In this document: positions 5,085 through 10,860 of the stretch, in pieces
How positions within the stretch are numbered: the stretch's first letter is position 1
How the letters are laid out: each line of letters starts with the position of its first letter
IMG/VR virus record: IMGVR_UViG_3300044949_000939
Span: 1 to 22,235 of that record
DNA: 22,235 bases
Reading direction: 5' to 3' (one strand)
From: a virus
Made by a program: the position numbers and the translations under genes
Notes under the pieces: model-generated
Seen by the model: only the letters and a program-made list of their open reading frames with translations
The model's database searches: none
Told to the model about the DNA's origin: nothing

Positions 5085-5445
5085 GGAACAACTCTATAAT
5101 CGTCTCTTCTTTTTGACGAGTTTTTTCTTGCTTCGTTTCAATAGTGACATCTTCCGCACGGTCATCTGGAATTGCGCCAGCATAGCGGAGGCAGTCAATG
5201 AAGTATTTGAAAACGAGATTGTCTGGGTCAATAAGTCGTTTCCTTCTTGCCGTAAGGCGGATGTGAATGCGTCCTGTATTTTCTTTTTTGCCGCCGCTCT
5301 TCGCCAGTGGTTCATTGCGAACAGCGCGTTTAGGCTTGGCGTTACTGCTGGCACTCTTACGATTAAGAAAGGTTCGTTGGATTGTGTCGATTCGCTCATA
5401 GACTCCTTTACTCACTTCCACATAGCCTGCGGGTATTTCTTTCAT
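5065..5445 (-). CDS. RusA-like Holliday junction resolvase family protein (126 aa)
   Basis: The C-terminal part reads IDPDNLVFKYFIDCLRYAGA then IPDD. Asp73, Asp75, Lys80, Asp84 and Asp94/Asp95 match the RusA arrangement DxDNLxK...D...G(V/I)xxDD, whose acidic residues bind metal to cut four-way junctions. The first 50 residues are basic and probably disordered. RusA-family enzymes act on recombination and replication intermediates before packaging. The start overlaps the upstream stop as ATGA. Confidence in the fold is high; activity is inferred from family. Confidence 0.8.
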   Translation of the reverse strand: MKEIPAGYVEVSKGVYERIDTIQRTFLNRKSASSNAKPKRAVRNEPLAKSGGKKENTGRIHIRLTARRKRLIDPDNLVFKYFIDCLRYAGAIPDDRAEDVTIETKQEKTRQKEETIIELFRESKAV

Positions 5446-5615
5446 TGCTCAAGCAATACTTCCTCTTTGAGTTTTTCGGCTTCGGGGTCGGGTGCGATGC
5501 ACATCATCAGTGCTTGGCGAGCCTTCTCCAACTGCCTTTCTTTCTGCTGTAGCAACACCTCAAACACATCCGCATGGACGGGGTTGATGTTAGAATAGAC
5601 TCGTCCAACAGTCAT
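5442..5615 (-). CDS. Small coiled-coil protein (57 aa)
   Basis: The gap translates as a 57-residue frame starting MTVGRVYSNINPVHADVFEV, followed by a charged helix (LLQQKERQLEKARQALMM) and an acidic end. It is flanked by ATGA overlaps on both sides: its start with the upstream stop (5612-5615) and its stop with the RusA-like start (5442-5445). This is good evidence for a real coupled gene. The function is unknown. Confidence 0.65.
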   Translation of the reverse strand: MTVGRVYSNINPVHADVFEVLLQQKERQLEKARQALMMCIAPDPEAEKLKEEVLLEQ

Positions 5616-5917
5616 TTGATGGCCTCCCTAGCATATTTAGCCACAAGCTTTATGAATTCGGCGCTTGGTTCGTCGTTCTCGGAGTTTAGCCATGCCTCGC
5701 AGTCTTCGGCAATTAGTTCCAAATTGCGGCGGTATTGGTCTAATTTGCTTGCCAGACCAGAATTAAGAACCTGTCCAACTTCAAACTGCTGGATAACTTC
5801 ATCGCGTTCGCTCTCTAGTTTTCGGCAAAGATCTGCAAGCTGATCGCAGCATTCATCGTAAGGAACCCTGTCAAACTCTTGATTGCTCAAAAGCATATCT
5901 GTTTCAGATACACTCAT
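5612..5917 (-). CDS. Helical hypothetical protein (101 aa)
   Basis: The 101-residue acidic protein is almost entirely helical, with a coiled-coil stretch around residues 20-75 (CCDQLADLCRKLESERDEVI, LASKLDQYRRNLELIAEDCE) and a helical C-terminus EFIKLVAKYAREAIK. It is not recognised as a named family. Both ends overlap neighbours by 4 bases. Confidence 0.65.
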   Translation of the reverse strand: MSVSETDMLLSNQEFDRVPYDECCDQLADLCRKLESERDEVIQQFEVGQVLNSGLASKLDQYRRNLELIAEDCEAWLNSENDEPSAEFIKLVAKYAREAIK

Positions 5918-6243
5918 TTGATGATCCCCTCTTCACGGGCGATGGCCTCAATCTGGCTCACATACTCACGGGTGCAATTGAATACCTCGGCAACGGCAGT
6001 AAAGTTGGTTTCGGGATTGTTTATAATGAAACCCAAAATCTTGAAAGACCTTCCCCCGTTGGACAAGCGCCTTTTGGTGGTCTTCTTGCGCCTCGCCCGA
6101 ATGCCAGTCCGCTTCAACGCCGAAGCCATGGCATGGTAGCTTGATCCGTGTTTTACGGCTAGTTCACCAATGGTGATTTCGGGGTTTTCTTGAATTTCAG
6201 TAGGTAGAGTAGATGTGTTGATCATATAATTATGTATTGACAT
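5914..6243 (-). CDS. Double helix-turn-helix DNA-binding protein (109 aa)
   Basis: Two helix-turn-helix units are visible. Residues 23-49 (ITIGELAVKHGSSYHAMASA, LKRTGI) look like a MarR/sigma-type recognition unit. Residues 79-108 (TNFTAVAEVFNCTREYVSQI, EAIAREEGII) form a second unit. They are joined by a basic linker (ARRKKTTKRRL). A regulator role is likely. An alternative start is at residue 7. An 82-base gap upstream holds the 14-base palindrome at 6273-6286, which might be its own operator. Confidence 0.7.
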   Translation of the reverse strand: MSIHNYMINTSTLPTEIQENPEITIGELAVKHGSSYHAMASALKRTGIRARRKKTTKRRLSNGGRSFKILGFIINNPETNFTAVAEVFNCTREYVSQIEAIAREEGIIK

Positions 6244-6272
6244 TACACAGTAGCTGGGCTTTAATCGCCGTC

Positions 6273-6286
6273 AAATATTAATATTT
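6273..6286. promoter_or_regulatory. 14-base A/T palindrome, possible operator
   Basis: AAATATTAATATTT is a perfect palindrome in the gap (6244-6325) between the HNH gene and the HTH gene. On the leftward strand it is followed by TTGACGGCG, so it may overlap a promoter. A related TTAATATTT string is repeated at about 7549-7557 in the divergent control region, which hints at a shared regulator. Confidence 0.4.
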
Positions 6287-6325
6287 CGGGGGCGTGGAGA
6301 CTTTCGTTTCTGCGCCCTCTGTGGT

Positions 6326-6856
6326 TTAGCGCCGTTTCTTGGTGGCGCGAATTTCCTTTCCAGCTAACGCTTGCTGGTATGCTTCTTCGGTAATGACTCG
6401 CCCTCGCAGCTTGAATAGCCAGTTGGGTTGGCGTGTAAAGCTCCAACTAAGTCCTAAAGCTTTTAGAGTCGCTGCCGTCATTCCGCCCTTAATCTTGAGG
6501 CTTTCGACAATCTTGGAATCGATGACTCTGGTATTTGTGGCTTTGTCCCGCCTGTTTGGTTCCACGGGTTCGGTCATGGGTTCGGGCTTTGGTCTGGAAA
6601 TCTTCCGTTGAAACTTGCGGGACTCCTCGCGTTCTACAGCGTGGAAGTTCTTGTGGCACTTTTTACAGAGACAGATCAAGTCATCAAGGTGGTTTAGTTC
6701 GTCCCCCTTATGCTCGTAAGTTCGATGGTGGGCCTGCAAGTCCAAGGGGCTATTACAGAGTTGGCAGCGGAATCCCGCCCGCTTCTTGACTGCTCTGCTC
6801 ACCTCCCGCCAATAAGGAGTTGTAAGGTAGGCTTGGTATTGAGATTGCGTTATCAT
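6326..6856 (-). CDS. HNH endonuclease (176 aa)
   Basis: Residues 1-75 form an HNH nuclease with two zinc-binding Cys pairs: CQLC (31-34) and CKKC (64-67). Between them lies LQAHHRTYEHKGDE (His43, His44) and DDLICLC; CHKNFH gives Asn70 and His72. The C-terminal part (residues 115-176: KIKGGMTAATLKALGLSWSF, GRVITEEAYQQAL) looks like a DNA-binding domain. Such proteins are common in phages as homing-type or packaging-associated nucleases. This gene is far from terL and in the opposite orientation, so a free-standing or mobile nuclease is more likely. The start overlaps a small upstream frame as ATGA. Confidence 0.85.
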   Translation of the reverse strand: MITQSQYQAYLTTPYWREVSRAVKKRAGFRCQLCNSPLDLQAHHRTYEHKGDELNHLDDLICLCKKCHKNFHAVEREESRKFQRKISRPKPEPMTEPVEPNRRDKATNTRVIDSKIVESLKIKGGMTAATLKALGLSWSFTRQPNWLFKLRGRVITEEAYQQALAGKEIRATKKRR

Positions 6857-6921
6857 CGCGGAACCTTTGCGCTGCGCGGCTTATCGGTTCGGTCAGTAAC
6901 TGGATTATTTCGGTATTTCAT
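6853..6921 (-). CDS. Possible 22-aa basic peptide
   Basis: Between the winged-helix gene (stop at 6926) and the HNH start lies a 22-residue frame beginning MKYRNNPVTDRTDKPRSAKV. Its stop overlaps the HNH ATG as ATGA, and its ATG lies 4 bases after the upstream stop. The coupled position is the only support; it may instead be a chance frame or a leader that tunes HNH translation. Confidence 0.3.
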   Translation of the reverse strand: MKYRNNPVTDRTDKPRSAKVPR

Positions 6922-6925
6922 CCGA

Positions 6926-7444
6926 TTACCACAATCCCCGAATTTCTCCCTGATACTCCTCCTCATCCCCATAACCCGATACAATACTTTCGGTATCATA
7001 GATAGTATTCTTATTAATTGTATTCTTAGGAATGGTATTCTGGTGATCTGAAGGTTTTCGATCGTCGATATTTCGATCTTCCAAAACCTTGAGATCGATA
7101 ACTCCGCGCCAGTTGGTCTTGTTGCTTCTCTTATCGGCGGGAAGCGGAACGGTGTAGAACGTCCAGATGTTGCGGAAGGTTCCCCGCCCGAAGCTTTCAA
7201 TCTTGTGGTGAGCATAACCAAAGGCTTCCAGTTCCTTCATATACTTCTTTACTCTGTTTGCAGGCTCGTTGGTGTGGCGCAACAGGTAGTCGCGGGTTAC
7301 CTCCCACTCATCACAATTACTCAAGACAAGGGACATTACCCCCTTTGCCCCGAAAGACATGCGCGGATCTCGCGGTAGTTCGTTTGGCGTCTGAAAAAAC
7401 CCGACTGGGTTAATTACTCTATAGATGGTTTGATGTTTGCTCAT
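6926..7444 (-). CDS. Winged-helix replication-type protein (172 aa)
   Basis: The ATG at 7444 gives 172 residues. Residues 15-105 match the N-terminal winged-helix domain of phage replication/replisome-organiser proteins: FFQTPNELPRDPRMSFGAKG, VMSLVLSNCDEWEVTRDYLL, then VKKYMKELEAFGYAHHKIES and FRNIWTFYTV. This pattern (fxxip..l..dprLs..AkG.l..lls....W..s...L) is well known. The C-terminal 70 residues are polar and Asn/Thr/Ile-repetitive (NTIPKNTINKNTI), probably disordered. It is the first gene of the leftward block, directly at the divergent control region, so it may act as an early replication initiator or regulator; dnaB lies in the opposite arm. An upstream non-ATG start is unlikely. Confidence 0.75.
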   Translation of the reverse strand: MSKHQTIYRVINPVGFFQTPNELPRDPRMSFGAKGVMSLVLSNCDEWEVTRDYLLRHTNEPANRVKKYMKELEAFGYAHHKIESFGRGTFRNIWTFYTVPLPADKRSNKTNWRGVIDLKVLEDRNIDDRKPSDHQNTIPKNTINKNTIYDTESIVSGYGDEEEYQGEIRGLW

Positions 7445-7446
7445 AG

Positions 7447-7603
7447 CAATAAATAAAATTGCCACTCAAATGACGGGGCGTGGGATGATTGAGAACCCGA
7501 CAATGAACACTGCTAGATGCTCCCTCACCCCGCCACTTGAATGGCAGATTAATATTTATTGTTAGAGTAGTGTTCATATTGAATCGTCTGGGTTCTCACA
7601 TCA
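7447..7603. repeat. Two interleaved inverted repeats
   Basis: Pair 1: 7447-7485 and 7521-7561 are imperfect reverse complements sharing CAATAAATA, TGCCA(C/T)TCAA(A/G)TG and CGGGG; most differences are transitions. Pair 2: GAGAACCC at 7491-7498 pairs with 7590-7597, and ATGAACACT at 7503-7511 pairs with 7569-7577. The order is left1-left2-right1-right2, so the two pairs interleave rather than nest. In pair 1 the copy on each side reads outwards towards the gene block it faces, which suggests twin divergent promoter/operator modules. Confidence 0.7.
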
Positions 7604-7670
7604 GACTGTTGTAACTTCTCACAAAGGGTCAGACATGGCAAGTTCAAAAACGCTCAAAAAAACATTGAAC

Positions 7671-7683
7671 GCCCCGAAGGGGC
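7671..7683. other. G/C hairpin in the rightward leader
   Basis: GCCCCGAAGGGGC forms a 5-base-pair stem with a 3-base loop. On the leftward strand it is followed, after about 8 bases, by a run of seven T residues, so it could terminate antisense or leftward transcription entering from the right. On the rightward transcript it would be a leader hairpin. A second C/G-rich fold is possible at about 7757-7784, just before the T-rich sequence and ATG at 7799. Confidence 0.4.
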
Positions 7684-7798
7684 CATGGTCTATGTCTATA
7701 TGAATACTTTTGGAGGCGGGGAGACTCGGCATGAAAATGCGAAGGCTTCAAAGATCGGGGGGTCGATGAAGTCGCGCCACCCCGCTTCCAATCTTTTT

Positions 7799-8080
7799 AT
7801 GAAACCACTACTAATAGTATTACTACTAACAGCTAATATTCAGGCACAAGACGGTAGCTTTTCGGGTACAGTCTATGATTTGGATTCGGGGCGGATACAG
7901 GTCATCAGCGGATCTGTGGATATCAAACCCAAGGAGGATACCTATCTTTCTACCCTTCGCCGCATCAATGCGGAGTTGGCGGAATCAAACGCCCGTATGA
8001 GTGCGGAGATTACAGCCAACAATCAACTTTATGAACTGCGCGAGCAGACAAGGCTCTTGCGTAAAATTGCCGACCAATGA
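7799..8080 (+). CDS. Secreted coiled-coil protein (93 aa)
   Basis: The ATG at 7799 gives a clear Sec signal peptide: MKPLLIVLLLTANIQA with likely cleavage before QDGS. Then comes a short beta-rich part (FSGTVYDLDSGRIQVISGSV) and a C-terminal coiled coil (about residues 50-93, STLRRINAELAESNARMSAE, YELREQTRLLRKIADQ). A longer frame from 7685 would bury the signal peptide and is rejected. The stop overlaps the next ATG. It is probably periplasmic, or membrane-anchored if not cleaved. No family recognised; an inner-membrane spanin-like role is a weak alternative. Confidence 0.7.
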   Translation: MKPLLIVLLLTANIQAQDGSFSGTVYDLDSGRIQVISGSVDIKPKEDTYLSTLRRINAELAESNARMSAEITANNQLYELREQTRLLRKIADQ

Positions 8081-8727
8081 GCAACTATCTCAACGTCAAT
8101 ATCCCCACCTTCTTTGCTTTTGTAGATGAAGGGTTCTTTTATGACTTGGAACCTTGTGTCAGCAGGGAGAGACAACTAGTCGAGGTATTTGCCTTCACCT
8201 CCATCCCCCAACGATGTGGATTGTTTAGCGTGATGACTGAATACGGAAGCCAACATGCCCGTGTCCCGATCCATTACCTCCATGCAGAGGATACAGGAGG
8301 ATCGTCTTACCCATTGGACTGGATACAGCTATGGGATTCCATGAGCTACTATTGCTCGGTTAACATCTTGGACTACTGCAAGAATCGGGCAGCAAACATC
8401 ATGCTAAAGAACAAAACCTTTGAAAGGGCTAAGTATATGTTCACCTTGGACTGGTGTTTCGGCCCCCAGTATACCTCTGGCTACGGCGAGATGGCGGCTG
8501 GGCATAAGTGCGGTCATGTATTAGTAGGAGAAGGTGGTCAATATTTTTTACAACCTAACAACCGTGTGCTGTGGATGGATGGGGGATCGTTTATTGCCAA
8601 GCAATTCCCCATGAAGCCTGACTGGAGGGTCTTTAGCCAAGAGTTTAGCTGCGAGCATACGGGTAGTAGGTGGGTTAGCGAAAGCGAGGAGGAACTATGG
8701 TTCTACGATTTCAAAGAGCAGGGATAG
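8077..8727 (+). CDS. Conserved phage protein of unknown function (216 aa)
   Basis: The protein contains MTEYGSQHARVPIHYLHAE, YPLDWIQLWDSMSYYCSVN, YMFTLDWCFG, GHKCGHVLVGEGGQYFLQPN, NRVLWMDGGSFI and PDWRVFSQEFSCEHTG. From memory this series of motifs marks a protein conserved across many tailed phages, often near replication or DNA-metabolism genes, with no assigned function. It is rich in Trp, Tyr and Cys and lacks a signal peptide. It starts with an ATGA overlap and its 3' end overlaps the lipoprotein gene by 31 bases. Confidence 0.75.
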   Translation: MSNYLNVNIPTFFAFVDEGFFYDLEPCVSRERQLVEVFAFTSIPQRCGLFSVMTEYGSQHARVPIHYLHAEDTGGSSYPLDWIQLWDSMSYYCSVNILDYCKNRAANIMLKNKTFERAKYMFTLDWCFGPQYTSGYGEMAAGHKCGHVLVGEGGQYFLQPNNRVLWMDGGSFIAKQFPMKPDWRVFSQEFSCEHTGSRWVSESEEELWFYDFKEQG

Positions 8728-8987
8728 TAATCGCACTACTTATTACAAGTGGTTGTGTTTCCTATCCACCCCGCCCCTATCCTTGGAACTTTCCCCCAGA
8801 ACATGAATGGAATGCACCCTTGGAGACTAGCTGGGTCAATGCCGTTGATGCCTTCCGTAACTGGACAGCCCCCAAGGGGAGAGTCTGGAATCCGATTATT
8901 CGGCAGTATGAGCCTGATTTTGGCTATGAGATTGAACTGATGAAGGTTCTTGAGAAGGATATTGAAGAGCATGAAATGTATCAATAA
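8697..8987 (+). CDS. Putative phage lipoprotein (96 aa)
   Basis: The N-terminus MVLRFQRAGIVIALLITSGC is a lipoprotein signal peptide: basic start, hydrophobic core, then a lipobox-like end with Cys20 as the lipidated residue. The mature part begins VSYPPRPYPWNFPPEHEW, Pro/Trp-rich, and ends in an acidic helix. A GAGGAGG sequence 5 bases before the ATG may be a ribosome binding site, though it also codes for Glu in the upstream gene. Phage lipoproteins act as outer spanins or superinfection-exclusion proteins; which applies is unknown. Its last 92 bases lie antisense to the HNH gene. Confidence 0.7.
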   Translation: MVLRFQRAGIVIALLITSGCVSYPPRPYPWNFPPEHEWNAPLETSWVNAVDAFRNWTAPKGRVWNPIIRQYEPDFGYEIELMKVLEKDIEEHEMYQ

Positions 8988-9282
8988 TCCATCCCTGCTT
9001 TCGGGCCTCTCGTCCATTAGCGTGGCACCAATCATGGCAACCCCGACAAAGCGCGGCAAACAGACTGTAATCACAAAGGTATCGACCAACCCTGCCCGCC
9101 TTATGATGGATGTCTTGACTCTTCGACTTCTTGCACTTCTCACACATGGGATGCAGTGCCAAGTAAGCTTTCTTCACCTTTGCATACTCCTTGTATTCAC
9201 TCTGGCGCTTGGGGGATGCATGCCGCAACCTTCCGCTGCGTTTAAGTGGAGTTTTTGAACGAAGTGGAGTTTTTCTTGTCAT
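8896..9282 (-). CDS. HNH endonuclease, reversed in the rightward operon (128 aa)
   Basis: On the leftward strand, MTRKTPLRSKTPLKR begins with the basic KTPL repeat found in many phage HNH proteins. The nuclease core has CEKC (47-50), QDIHH (His59, His60), then CRGCHDWCH (Cys79, Cys82, His83, His87), a zinc-bound HNH fold. The C-terminus is polar. A GTG start 15 bases upstream is possible. It is opposite to its neighbours, overlaps the 3' end of the lipoprotein gene, and diverges from the next rightward gene with only 7 bases between the two ATGs. This suggests insertion as a mobile gene. Confidence 0.85.
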   Translation of the reverse strand: MTRKTPLRSKTPLKRSGRLRHASPKRQSEYKEYAKVKKAYLALHPMCEKCKKSKSQDIHHKAGRVGRYLCDYSLFAALCRGCHDWCHANGREARKQGWIIDTFHALQYPSQEPSSVQSHSQNQAHTAE

Positions 9283-9289
9283 ACCTACT

Positions 9290-9478
9290 ATGATCACTTG
9301 GAACGATTACAATGATACAAAACCTGATGCAGAGGGAATCTACCTCATCAAAAACGATGAGTCAAACCCTCCATTAAAATGGGCCTGCCACTACCACCCC
9401 CACCATGGATGGAGCGGGGTTGGACATATCCTTGAACGTGTGATTAAGTATTGGACACCATGGCCCGATTCAAAGTAG
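9290..9478 (+). CDS. DUF551-like small protein (62 aa)
   Basis: The ATG at 9290 gives 62 residues: MITWNDYNDTKPDAEGIYLI, then a His-rich centre (WACHYHPHHGWSG) and YWTPWPDSK. The pattern W....KP...G.YL.........A.Y....GW.......I.YW.P.P resembles DUF551-type small phage proteins that end in HWMPLPEPP. The function is unknown. It starts 7 bases from the divergent HNH start, so the two genes must share their 5' control sequences. The next gene overlaps its end by 19 bases. Confidence 0.65.
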   Translation: MITWNDYNDTKPDAEGIYLIKNDESNPPLKWACHYHPHHGWSGVGHILERVIKYWTPWPDSK

Positions 9479-9687
9479 TCCTTACGGTAATCAATGAAGA
9501 CTCCGTTTCTCCATTCGTTGTCGGCCCAAGATTTCGTAGGGGCGGGCCCATGCCGATGGAAGCACTCTACGCTGAACGTGGTGGCTACTTCTTCGACCCA
9601 GAATCAGAAATCGAGATGGCCAGAGATTGCGCTGAACAGTTTACCAAATACCTCAATCAAGCAGAAACCAAGAAAAAGAAAAAATGA
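9460..9687 (+). CDS. Hypothetical protein with Lys tail (75 aa)
   Basis: The ATG at 9460 gives 75 residues: MARFKVVLTVINEDSVSPFV, then VGPRFRRGGPMPMEALYAER, GGYFFDP and a helical segment ending in a run of lysines. A TTG start 9 bases upstream is less likely. It is not a family I can name. It overlaps the DUF551-like gene by 19 bases and the next gene by 4 bases (ATGA). Confidence 0.65.
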   Translation: MARFKVVLTVINEDSVSPFVVGPRFRRGGPMPMEALYAERGGYFFDPESEIEMARDCAEQFTKYLNQAETKKKKK

Positions 9688-9872
9688 CTAAAGACAAAAC
9701 ATTCATTGTGTGCTACGGGGATAAAGTTGTGGAACTCCATGCCTCTGGACTAAGCAAGGAAGAAGCAACCATTGAGTCTGAAAGGCTAACAGGCAAAGGA
9801 TATAACAACGTTCGTATTCGCTTGGAAGATCCTGTTCATCCGACTTGGCCGCTCAACTTCGACGCACAGTGA
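9684..9872 (+). CDS. Hypothetical protein (62 aa)
   Basis: The 62-residue protein reads MTKDKTFIVCYGDKVVELHA, then SGLSKEEATIESERLTGKGY, NNVRIRLEDP. It looks like a small alpha/beta fold: a strand, a strand, a helix and a strand. It is not recognised. It overlaps the previous gene by 4 bases, and its TGA overlaps a GTG start of the next gene (GTGA at 9869-9872). Confidence 0.6.
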   Translation: MTKDKTFIVCYGDKVVELHASGLSKEEATIESERLTGKGYNNVRIRLEDPVHPTWPLNFDAQ

Positions 9873-10852
9873 ATATTGCTTTTGCTTATCACAACGGGGA
9901 CGCCGAATTAGCCATGGAGTCGGCCAAAGCGATTACGGCTTTTGGCATCAACATGCGACATAAAGCGACCCTATGCTGTACGAAGGATACATTTGGAGCT
10001 TCTGATATCATCCATGAACTAAAGAAGAGCTTTCCCGAAGTAGACCAATTGTTCACCCAAGACGGGTTTGATGGCTGGCCAATTGGCCCTAACCAGATGT
10101 TTGCCGATGTGGCCGCTGCCATGTATTCAACCAATGTTCCATTCTACTTCTGGGAGCCAGATTGCGTTCCCATGAAAGAGGGGTGGGTTGACGATCTCGA
10201 CGCCGAATACCACAAACAGGTTGGTATCCTTGGTCACCTTTACGAAGGGGGTATGGCATCCAATGGTAAAAACATCTACAAGATGATCGTTGGAAGCGCG
10301 GTCTACCCTCCTAATTTCTTGGACTTCTGCCCTTCGGCCCAATCTCTATCAACCTACAATTTGGCCTATAGGGAATCGGGAAATGTTCCAGAGCCTTGGG
10401 ACGTTCGTTGTCGCTGGAACTTCATGGAGATTGGCCGCGACACACCCCTCATCCGAACCTACTGGAAAAGCGTGAACTACCAGTGGAAGGATGGAAAGAT
10501 TGTATTCTACGCTGAAGACCCCGAAGCCCAAGCGGTTCAGGGTGTTACTTGCCAAGACAGAATCATCTCCAGCCAAGCGGTGGTCATCCACGGGTGTAAA
10601 GACGGATCTCTCCACAAAATGGCACAAGAGGGGTTTCCAATGCCGTCAGATTCGACGGGATTAGTGCAAAGCGTCAACAATGATGCACAAAGTGGGGCGG
10701 TTTGTGATAAAGCATCTAAAGTGGTGCGTAAACCGCCCAAAAAAACCAAGAAGAAGCGGGTAATCTCGGAAGTAGAGCGCGAACGCCGCAGGCAGGCGAT
10801 GATGGAAATTTTGCAAAGAAAGCGTGAACGAAAGGCCCAAGAGGCTGTCTAA
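9869..10852 (+). CDS. Glycosyltransferase-like phage protein (327 aa)
   Basis: From the GTG at 9869 (GTGA overlap with the upstream stop) the protein is 327 residues; a TTG at 9845 would give 335. It starts with a Rossmann-like strand, MNIAFAYHNGD, then GWPIGPNQMFADVAAAMYS, and an acidic site PFYFWEPDCVPMKEGWVDDL (residues 91-110). The pattern FxxxEPDxVPxxxGWxxxLxxEY is typical of phage GT-A-like proteins, where the acidic residues could bind a metal and nucleotide-sugar. The last 40 residues are very basic (RKPPKKTKKKR, RERRRQAM). A sugar-transfer role, for example on DNA or host envelope, is inferred only from the fold-like pattern. Confidence 0.6.
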   Translation: MNIAFAYHNGDAELAMESAKAITAFGINMRHKATLCCTKDTFGASDIIHELKKSFPEVDQLFTQDGFDGWPIGPNQMFADVAAAMYSTNVPFYFWEPDCVPMKEGWVDDLDAEYHKQVGILGHLYEGGMASNGKNIYKMIVGSAVYPPNFLDFCPSAQSLSTYNLAYRESGNVPEPWDVRCRWNFMEIGRDTPLIRTYWKSVNYQWKDGKIVFYAEDPEAQAVQGVTCQDRIISSQAVVIHGCKDGSLHKMAQEGFPMPSDSTGLVQSVNNDAQSGAVCDKASKVVRKPPKKTKKKRVISEVERERRRQAMMEILQRKRERKAQEAV

Positions 10853-10860
10853 CGCTTCCT

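Larger units (their letters stand above)
7445..7798. promoter_or_regulatory. Divergent control region and rightward leader
   Basis: This 354-base gap separates the leftward block (ATG at 7444) from the rightward block (ATG at 7799). It holds two interleaved inverted repeats (7447-7603), the A/T-rich TTAATATTTATT at 7549, and a rightward leader of about 195 bases with at least one strong hairpin. No open frame here is convincing; a frame from 7685 merges with the secreted-protein gene but its first 38 residues look non-coding. It is the natural place for early promoters in both directions. Confidence 0.65.

Noticed and set aside
6853-7221. 122-residue leftward frame over the winged-helix gene
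   Set aside because: It is a shadow of the 6926-7444 gene in another frame; only its last 22 codons, after that gene's stop, are kept as a low-confidence peptide.
7447-7603. Phage attachment site or integration module
   Set aside because: Inverted repeats are present, but no integrase or excisionase gene is visible in the window, so an attP call is unsupported.
8950-9258. 102-residue + frame ending with a lipobox-like LALGGC
   Set aside because: It is antisense to a clear HNH nuclease whose Cys/His motifs leave no doubt about the coding strand; the lipobox is a coincidence.
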